A stretch of 9,197 bases of DNA, taken from contig JAJXXG010000331.1 in the NCBI GenBank assembly GCA_021781255.1, positions 1 through 9,197 on the forward strand. The letters are read 5' to 3'. The translations under genes and the position numbers were made by a program. The notes below the pieces were generated by a model. That model did not search any database, was not told the origin of the DNA, and saw only the letters and a program-made list of their open reading frames with translations. Each line of letters begins with the position of its first letter. The stretch's first letter is position 1. This document shows, piece by piece, positions 5,322 through 9,197 of this stretch. Source of the DNA: Acidobacteriota bacterium (GTDB lineage: Bacteria > Acidobacteriota > Terriglobia > Terriglobales > Acidobacteriaceae).

Positions 5322-6914
5322 TCAGAGCTTCTCTGCCACGCTCTTGGCCTGTGTAAACAGCAGCAGATAATCCGAACCGCCGCCCTTTGAATCCGTGCCG
5401 CTCATGTTGAATCCGCCAAAGGGGTGCGCGCCCACCATCGCTCCGGTGCACTTGCGGTTCAGGTAGAGATTGCCGACGTGGAACTCGCGGCGCGCATAGT
5501 TCAGGCGCTCGCGGTCGTTGGTGTAGATGGCTCCGGTCAGGCCGTACTCGGTGTTGTTGGCTACCTTCATGCCTTCCTCAAAGTTCGCCACTTTGATGAC
5601 GGCGAGCACCGGGCCGAAGATTTCTTCCTGGGCAATTACCGCATCGGGAGCGACATCGGCAATCACGGTGGGTTCGATCAGGTAGCCTCCGTCGGCGTTC
5701 TCGATTGCATGACCGCCGGCAATCAGGCGGCCTTCCTGCTTGCCCTTCTCGATGTAGCCGAGGATGGACTCCATCGCGGCCTTGTTGATCACCGGGCCCA
5801 TGTTCTTGTTTTCTGCCGGGTCGCCCACAACGATTTGCGCAACCCGCTCGCGCAGGCGCTCCACAAACACGTCGTAGATGGGCGCTTCAATAATGGCGCG
5901 CGAGCAGGCGGAGCACTTCTGTCCGCTGAAGCCGAAGGCGGCGGAAGCGACGCCCTCGACGGCTGCGTCCACATCGGCGTCGGCGCAGATGAGCATGGAG
6001 TCCTTGCCGCCCATTTCAAGCGCCGTGCGCTTGATCCAGATCTGGCCGGGCTGAGTTTTGGCTGCGCGCTCGTGAATCTCAAGCCCCACGGCCTTGGAGC
6101 CGGTGAAGGCGACGAAGCGCGTTTTGGGGTGTTCGACGATGGCGTTGCCAAATGTTGCGCCGGAGCCGGGGCAGAAGTTGACGACGCCGCCGGGCATGCC
6201 CGCCTCTTCCAGCACCTCGATGAATTTTGCGGCGATGGTGGGCGAGTCGCTGGAGGGCTTGAGCACCACCGTGTTGCCGGTGACGATGGATGCCAGCGTC
6301 ATGCCCGCCATGATGGCCAGCGGGAAGTTCCACGGAGGAATGACTGCGCCCACGCCGAGCGGGATGTAGAGCAGCTCATTGCGCTCGCCGGGCATCTGGA
6401 TGGGCGTCTCTGCCTTGGCAAGGCGCAGAGCCTCGCGCGCATAGAACTCGCAGAAGTCGATGGTTTCGCTTACATCGGCGTCGGCCTCGGCCCAGTTTTT
6501 GCCCACCTCAAAGGTGAGCCACGCCAGGAATTCCATCTTGCGCTGGCGCAGAATGTCGGCGGCATTCAGCAGCAGGGAGACACGGGTTTCAACGGAGACC
6601 CTGCTCCAGGACTCAAAAGCGCTCAGCGCCGCCTGCATGGCCTGTTCGGCGTGCTCGGCGCCTGCCTTCTGGTGGATGCCGACGATTTGCGCGGGGCGCG
6701 CGGGGTTGAGCGAGCGGATCTTGCCCTGGGTCTTGATGCGGTGGCCGCCGATGACCAGGTCGTATTCGCGGCCCAGTTGTCCGCGCACGCGCTCAAGGGC
6801 AGCCTCCATCTTGCGGATATTGTCATGATTCTTGAAGTCGAAGAAGGATTCGTTCACAAACCCGCCCCTGGGCGAGCGCGGCTGAATTGCGGTCGGAAGA
6901 GTAACAGTAGCCAT
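5322..6914 (-). CDS. rocA: L-glutamate gamma-semialdehyde (1-pyrroline-5-carboxylate) dehydrogenase
   Basis: This cytoplasmic NAD+-dependent aldehyde dehydrogenase oxidises glutamate semialdehyde, in equilibrium with pyrroline-5-carboxylate, to glutamate: the second step of proline catabolism and a late step of arginine/ornithine catabolism. The protein has 530 residues, close to stand-alone RocA/PruA enzymes (about 515-545). Visible motifs are PWNFP with Asn196, cofactor Lys219 in VLKPSS, FTGSKAVG, general base Glu300 in LEMGGKD, catalytic Cys334 in SGQKCSACSR, and EEIFGPV near residue 430. The C-terminal substrate loop GAHPFGGFNMSGTDSKGGG is typical of P5C dehydrogenases. No proline dehydrogenase is in the window, so this is not a PutA fusion. 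The ATG at 6914 (MATVTLPTA) fits family N-termini; an ATG at 6995 would add 27 unlikely residues through a hairpin. No Shine-Dalgarno is seen; a TACAAT box 9 bases upstream suggests a leaderless or very short 5' end. Confidence 0.95.
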   Translation of the reverse strand: MATVTLPTAIQPRSPRGGFVNESFFDFKNHDNIRKMEAALERVRGQLGREYDLVIGGHRIKTQGKIRSLNPARPAQIVGIHQKAGAEHAEQAMQAALSAFESWSRVSVETRVSLLLNAADILRQRKMEFLAWLTFEVGKNWAEADADVSETIDFCEFYAREALRLAKAETPIQMPGERNELLYIPLGVGAVIPPWNFPLAIMAGMTLASIVTGNTVVLKPSSDSPTIAAKFIEVLEEAGMPGGVVNFCPGSGATFGNAIVEHPKTRFVAFTGSKAVGLEIHERAAKTQPGQIWIKRTALEMGGKDSMLICADADVDAAVEGVASAAFGFSGQKCSACSRAIIEAPIYDVFVERLRERVAQIVVGDPAENKNMGPVINKAAMESILGYIEKGKQEGRLIAGGHAIENADGGYLIEPTVIADVAPDAVIAQEEIFGPVLAVIKVANFEEGMKVANNTEYGLTGAIYTNDRERLNYARREFHVGNLYLNRKCTGAMVGAHPFGGFNMSGTDSKGGGSDYLLLFTQAKSVAEKL

Positions 6915-6923
6915 AGCCAAATT

Positions 6924-6929
6924 ATTGTA
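6924..6929 (-). promoter_or_regulatory. Candidate -10 box for rocA
   Basis: TACAAT on the minus strand ends 9 bases before the rocA ATG, which would place transcription start within about 2 bases of the start codon. The hexamer 17 bases further upstream (ATCCCC) is a poor -35. A CACGTG palindrome (6933-6938) lies in the spacer. The call rests mainly on the -10 match and the absence of a ribosome site. Confidence 0.3.
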
Positions 6930-6953
6930 GTTCACGTGGAAGCGCAGGGGATG

Positions 6954-6982
6954 TGACCGGCCAGTCAAAAAATGGCCGGTCA
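6954..6982. repeat. Perfect 10-bp inverted repeat between yidB-like gene and rocA
   Basis: TGACCGGCCA (6954-6963), a 9-base loop, then TGGCCGGTCA (6973-6982). It lies 31 bases past the stop of the YidB-family gene and about 40 bases upstream of rocA. On the minus strand a run of six Ts falls inside the loop, and no U-tract follows the stem, so it is not a textbook intrinsic terminator. It may still end the upstream transcript or serve as an operator for rocA. Confidence 0.5.
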
Positions 6983-7013
6983 TCACCCCGTTCAAAGGGC
7001 CGCCAAGGGCCGG

Positions 7014-7409
7014 TTACATGAGCTTGCTCTTCAGGAAGTCCACAGCCTTGTGCATCGCGCCCTCCTCCGGAATCACTCCGTCGGGCGTGAACTGGTCAAC
7101 CAGGCCCGGCAGCAGCGCGGCAATCTGGGAAACCATGCCGTCGGGGGCAATGCCAGCCTTTGTGGCTACCTGCTTGATCAGATCGTCTCCGAGCGTGCTG
7201 CGGACCTGATCGCCTGTGATGGGCAGATTGGGCCCCTTGCCTACCCAGGACGCGGCGATCTCGCCCAGGCCTTTGTCGGTAAACTTCTTCACCAGCCCGG
7301 CCAGGCCGCCTTCGCCGCTGGTGAGAAACTGAGTAATGATGGGCACCATGGCAGAAGCCGCAAACGTTGGGGCTGTTGTGGTGCCGGTCGGGTTCAATTC
7401 CTGCTTCAT
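7014..7409 (-). CDS. YidB-family protein (DUF937)
   Basis: A 131-residue soluble protein with no signal peptide or membrane segment. Residues 34-116 match the YidB/DUF937 pattern: GGLAGLVKKFTDKGLGE, then SWVGKGPNLPIT (54-65), then a helical stretch ending LLPGLVDQFTPDGVIP (99-114). The family is widespread, and its biochemical role is not established to my knowledge. The first 30 residues are low-complexity and Thr/Ala-rich. A strong Shine-Dalgarno AAAGGAG lies 8 bases before the ATG at 7409, which settles the start; an ATG at 7427 lies upstream of that site and is unlikely. The LysM/Kbp-like gene ends 59 bases upstream in the same direction, so the two are probably co-transcribed. Confidence 0.88.
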   Translation of the reverse strand: MKQELNPTGTTTAPTFAASAMVPIITQFLTSGEGGLAGLVKKFTDKGLGEIAASWVGKGPNLPITGDQVRSTLGDDLIKQVATKAGIAPDGMVSQIAALLPGLVDQFTPDGVIPEEGAMHKAVDFLKSKLM

Positions 7410-7417
7410 AGAACGAA

Positions 7418-7425
7418 CTCCTTTC
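7418..7425 (-). promoter_or_regulatory. Ribosome binding site deciding the YidB-family start
   Basis: GAAAGGAG on the minus strand sits 8 bases before the ATG at 7409. Because it lies downstream of the alternative ATG at 7427, it supports the shorter protein. Confidence 0.75.
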
Positions 7426-7468
7426 ATTCAATGAGAATGGACGCGCACTTCTTTGATTGCCTCCGTGC

Positions 7469-7840
7469 TCACGCCGCTGGAATCTTCAGTTGCTGGCCGA
7501 CCTTGATCTTGTCGGGGTCCTGAACATCGTTTGCTTTGGCAATTTTGGGGTACTCGTTGGGATTGCCATAGAACGCCTTGCTAATTTTGGAGAGGTTATC
7601 GCCGGATTTGACGATGTACAAGGTTCCCGCGCCCACAGTGATTTCGTGGCGCAGGTCGGCAAAGGCGGGGTCAATCTTCTTGATTTCATCCCATGCGAGA
7701 TTCTTCAGGTACTCCGTAGGCGCTGTTGCGGTTAGCACCGCCTTGCCGTTTTCAACGTGGAAGTGTTTAACCTGGAATCCGGTGCGCGACATGAAGTCGG
7801 CAACGGGCTGGTATTTGTTTTTCAATTCCTGATCTGTCAT
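7469..7840 (-). CDS. LysM protein resembling potassium-binding protein Kbp/YgaU
   Basis: A 123-residue protein beginning MTDQELKNKYQP. The C-terminal LysM domain is complete (74-121: YIVKSGDNLSKISKAFYG, then DPDKIKVGQQLKIP). Residues 1-68 have no signal peptide and look like a divergent BON-type alpha/beta module (FHVENGKAVLTATAP). The BON-plus-LysM order and lack of an export signal match E. coli Kbp/YgaU (149 residues), a cytoplasmic K+-binding protein, more than an exported cell-wall hydrolase. The BON assignment is tentative and K+ binding is inference. The start at 7840 is preceded by AAAGGA at 9-10 bases; in-frame sequence upstream to 7939 looks non-coding. It precedes the YidB-family gene and probably forms an operon with it. 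Confidence 0.85.
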   Translation of the reverse strand: MTDQELKNKYQPVADFMSRTGFQVKHFHVENGKAVLTATAPTEYLKNLAWDEIKKIDPAFADLRHEITVGAGTLYIVKSGDNLSKISKAFYGNPNEYPKIAKANDVQDPDKIKVGQQLKIPAA

Positions 7841-8040
7841 TTTGGGAAATCCTTTCTGGGGATGAGTTTGGACAGAGCTACAAGCTACGAGTCTGCTCTC
7901 AGGTGCAAGGTTTTTCCCGTCAGCAACATGCGGGCGCATGGGCCTGAACCGCGCACTGCAGACGCGCCATCATGTGCTCCATTGCCCAACAACCGCTGTG
8001 CCAGCCATCACGAGACAAGGGGAATTTCAAGCCACATCCA

Positions 8041-8235
8041 TCAGGCTGCGTGTCGTGTGAAAGCGAATGTTGGTGCGGGTTTTTCCGATGCGCGGCTCCA
8101 TACTTGCGGACTTAGCAGGTGTGCGTGATGATCTGCAACCGGGTTGAGCTGGGCAGCGGCGGACGCAGAGAAGAGTCCGATGAGCAGAGTCCATGCGCCA
8201 GCGCGCGAAAATATGCGTTGCAAAGACAAGAGCAT
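8041..8235 (-). pseudogene. Probable 5' remnant of a secreted amidohydrolase gene
   Basis: The 64-codon frame begins MLLSLQRIFSRAGAWTLLIG and continues through a hydrophobic core and Ala-rich cleavage region (residues 1-29), a good signal peptide. It then reads NPVADHHAHLLSP (31-43). The DHHAHLLSP string resembles the first metal-binding HxH strand at the N-terminus of amidohydrolase-2 family proteins, which often read ADHHQHLFSP. The family is usually around 300 residues, but here similarity stops at about residue 45 and a TGA follows at 8041. I found no continuation in other frames down to 7841. A short purine-rich GGGGAT precedes the ATG. The alternative is a genuine small secreted peptide, or a fortuitous frame. 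Confidence 0.45.
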
Positions 8236-8395
8236 ATCCCCGGGAGTTGTAGTTTGATGAACGATCATGGCTGAACTACAAGATACTACGGCCCCCGCGC
8301 CAGATTGATTGCTGCTCAGAGACGGGCGGCGAAGGCTTGCCGAAGCGTGCGGCGAAATGATCGGCAAAATTTCTGTGGAAAACGAAAATAAATAA

Positions 8396-8413
8396 GGGGG
8401 GTAGGGGGGTACC
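8396..8413 (+). repeat. Double G6-TA repeat
   Basis: Six Gs, TA, six Gs, TACC. The same G-tract followed by TACC occurs at 4236-4246 and, on the other strand, as GGGGGGTATC at 4152-4161. All three are intergenic. It is followed directly by the CCAGCCTCCAGCC block, giving a compound repeat element. Confidence 0.6.
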
Positions 8414-8532
8414 AGCCTCCAGCCTTCAGCTTCCAGCTTTGCCCTGCGGGCTGGATGCGTGGTTCTGACTTACCTCCTATTGTGCGCGAAGCGAGGGAAA
8501 TTATCTGCAAAATGTGGGAAGAAAACTTCGAC

Positions 8533-8584
8533 GGTCTGAGGTTCTGGATTCCCAGGTCTCAAAAGCGAGACCTGGGGCACCCGG
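8533..8584. repeat. 52-bp hairpin repeat, copy 1
   Basis: This copy runs GGTCTGAGGTTCTGG to GGGGCACCCGG. It contains a perfect 10-bp stem CCCAGGTCTC (8551-8560), loop AAAAGC and GAGACCTGGG (8567-8576). It matches copy 2 at 45 of 52 positions without gaps. No U-tract follows the stem on either strand, so it is better described as a dispersed REP-like element than a terminator. Confidence 0.75.
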
Positions 8585-8617
8585 CGCCCGGCAAGGTTGG
8601 AGCAGATTATTTTCGGC

Positions 8618-8669
8618 GGTGTGAGGTTGTGGAATTCCTGGTCTCAAAAGCGAAACCTGGGGCAACCGG
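8618..8669. repeat. 52-bp hairpin repeat, copy 2
   Basis: This is a direct repeat of 8533-8584, offset by 85 bases. It keeps the central GGTCTCAAAAGCGA string and the GGGGCA...CCGG end. Its stem has two mismatches relative to copy 1 (CCTGGTCTC against GAAACCTGG), so it appears to be the more decayed copy. Confidence 0.75.
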
Positions 8670-8715
8670 ATGTATGGCTGGTCAGTTGTGGGCCGCTCGC
8701 CTCTGCCCAATCGCT

Positions 8716-8735
8716 TGACGGCGGATCTGCCGTCA
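8716..8735 (-). terminator. Hairpin after the DUF3761-like gene
   Basis: TGACGGC (8716-8722), loop of six, GCCGTCA (8729-8735), beginning 5 bases beyond the stop codon of the leftward gene. The position fits a terminator, but no run of Ts follows on the minus strand, so intrinsic termination is uncertain. Confidence 0.4.
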
Positions 8736-8740
8736 GAAAA

Positions 8741-9197
8741 TCACTTGCAAGGCTTGCCGCGATTTGCGCGGGCTCCTTTCGCTTGAGCCTCGGCCTCGGT
8801 CATGTATGCGCCGCTCTTGGTTTTGCCATACCACTGTGAGCCAAAGCAGTGGTAGACGTTTGTCGCGGTGTTCAACCAGACTTGATCCGGTCCGCCGCCG
8901 GGCGCTTGAGCAGATGTATCGGCGGCTGTTCTCGGTGCGGGAGGAGGTGCCGCCGGTGGCTGTGCAGCAGGGCGCGCCGGTGTAGGAGTCTGGGTCTGGG
9001 CCGGAGCAGGCGGGGATGCGGACTTTGCCGCAGGAACTGCCGCTGCCGCGGCAAACCAGGTTTCGACTCCCTGATGGCCGCGGCACGCGCCTTGCTTGCT
9101 TTGAGCCTTGGTGTACGTGCCGTCTTTGCAAAGCCCGGTTGCGCCAGCCGGTGCGGATGCGACGGGCGCCTGTCCAGCAGAGCGCGCCGGTGCCGGA
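8741..9197 (-). CDS. DUF3761-like secreted protein, partial (N-terminus outside window)
   Basis: 151 C-terminal codons are visible, read in the frame that ends with TGA at 8741-8743. The protein enters with a Pro/Ala-rich stretch, then a DUF3761-type motif with two cysteines, CKDGTYTKAQSKQGACRGH followed by QGVETW. A second Pro/Ala/Gln-rich linker of about 60 residues follows, then a C-terminal module VYHCFGSQWYGKTKSGAYMT ending in GKPCK, with two more cysteines. Such Pro/Ala linkers and paired cysteines suggest an exported periplasmic or surface protein with disulfides; the signal peptide should lie beyond the right edge. The C-terminal VYHC...YGKTK...M module is one I associate with acidobacterial small secreted proteins. 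No function is known to me. Confidence 0.85.
   Translation of the reverse strand, partial: PAPARSAGQAPVASAPAGATGLCKDGTYTKAQSKQGACRGHQGVETWFAAAAAVPAAKSASPPAPAQTQTPTPARPAAQPPAAPPPAPRTAADTSAQAPGGGPDQVWLNTATNVYHCFGSQWYGKTKSGAYMTEAEAQAKGARANRGKPCK

Larger units (their letters stand above)
7841..8740. other. 900-bp region without an intact gene
   Basis: This interval separates the LysM gene from the DUF3761-like gene. From left to right it holds an unassigned stretch (7841-8040) that should contain the promoter for the LysM/YidB genes, a short secreted-protein or amidohydrolase remnant (8041-8235), unassigned sequence (8236-8395), a G-tract repeat (8396-8413), a CCAGCC-rich imperfect repeat that can pair with GGCTGGA (8412-8455), two copies of a 52-bp hairpin repeat, and a hairpin next to the DUF3761 stop codon. 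The concentration of repeats and gene debris suggests a site of past rearrangement. Confidence 0.65.

Noticed and set aside
5424..6956. 510-codon plus-strand open frame opposite rocA
   Set aside because: Antisense to the entire aldehyde dehydrogenase catalytic region; composition typical of a mirror frame.
6915..6995. rocA start at 6995
   Set aside because: The extra 27 residues run through a perfect hairpin and do not resemble RocA N-termini.
7757..8128. 123-codon plus-strand frame across the LysM start and the gap
   Set aside because: Partly antisense to the LysM gene, no ribosome site and no recognisable domain.
8533..8669. CRISPR array
   Set aside because: Only two diverged units of 52 bp with an internal hairpin; no regular spacer series and no cas genes.
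8455..8718. Plus- and minus-strand open frames across the repeat block
   Set aside because: They consist largely of the duplicated hairpin repeat and have no coding signal or ribosome site.
8733..9131. 132-codon minus-strand frame starting at 9131
   Set aside because: It is out of frame with the DUF3761-like reading, which gives coherent cysteine motifs up to its own stop at 8741.

Overview
The window looks like a piece of chromosome from a GC-rich Gram-negative bacterium, most likely an acidobacterium (Acidobacteriaceae/Terriglobia type). This rests on gene content recalled from that group, not on a search: a receiver–thioredoxin-reductase fusion paired with a cyclic-nucleotide-domain histidine kinase, an atypical NarL-type regulator beginning MNKIILADSQ, a DUF3761-like secreted protein, and G-tract/hairpin intergenic repeats. 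No phage, transposase, CRISPR, rRNA or tRNA was seen.

Layout. At the left edge a partial motA (flagellar stator) runs leftward out of the window. It has a convincing FliA/sigma-28-type promoter at 815-841 and a long leader holding four degenerate 12-bp repeats. Next come two tightly spaced leftward genes: the receiver/TrxR-like flavoprotein (2409-4061) and, 8 bp after its stop, a soluble histidine kinase with an N-terminal CRP-like domain (901-2400). A 400-bp divergent region separates them from a rightward LuxR/NarL-type regulator (4462-5163) whose receiver has lost its phosphorylation residues. Convergent to it is rocA/pruA, a 1-pyrroline-5-carboxylate dehydrogenase (5322-6914). Upstream of rocA, in the same direction, are a YidB-family gene (7014-7409) and a LysM gene resembling Kbp/YgaU (7469-7840). 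The interval 7841-8740 has no intact gene. It holds a probable amidohydrolase 5' remnant (8041-8235), a G-tract repeat and two copies of a 52-bp hairpin repeat. At the right edge the C-terminal 151 residues of a DUF3761-like protein are encoded leftward (8741-9197).

How the genes may work together. The kinase and the receiver/TrxR fusion form a plausible two-component pair whose output is a flavoprotein, not DNA binding. That flavoprotein keeps its FAD and NAD(P)H motifs but has lost the CxxC redox pair, and its thioredoxin-fold linker also lacks cysteines, so the usual thioredoxin reductase label cannot describe its chemistry. This module, together with the phosphorylation-independent regulator next to it, is the most interesting part of the window. 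The other genes are ordinary metabolic, envelope-stress-like or motility functions.
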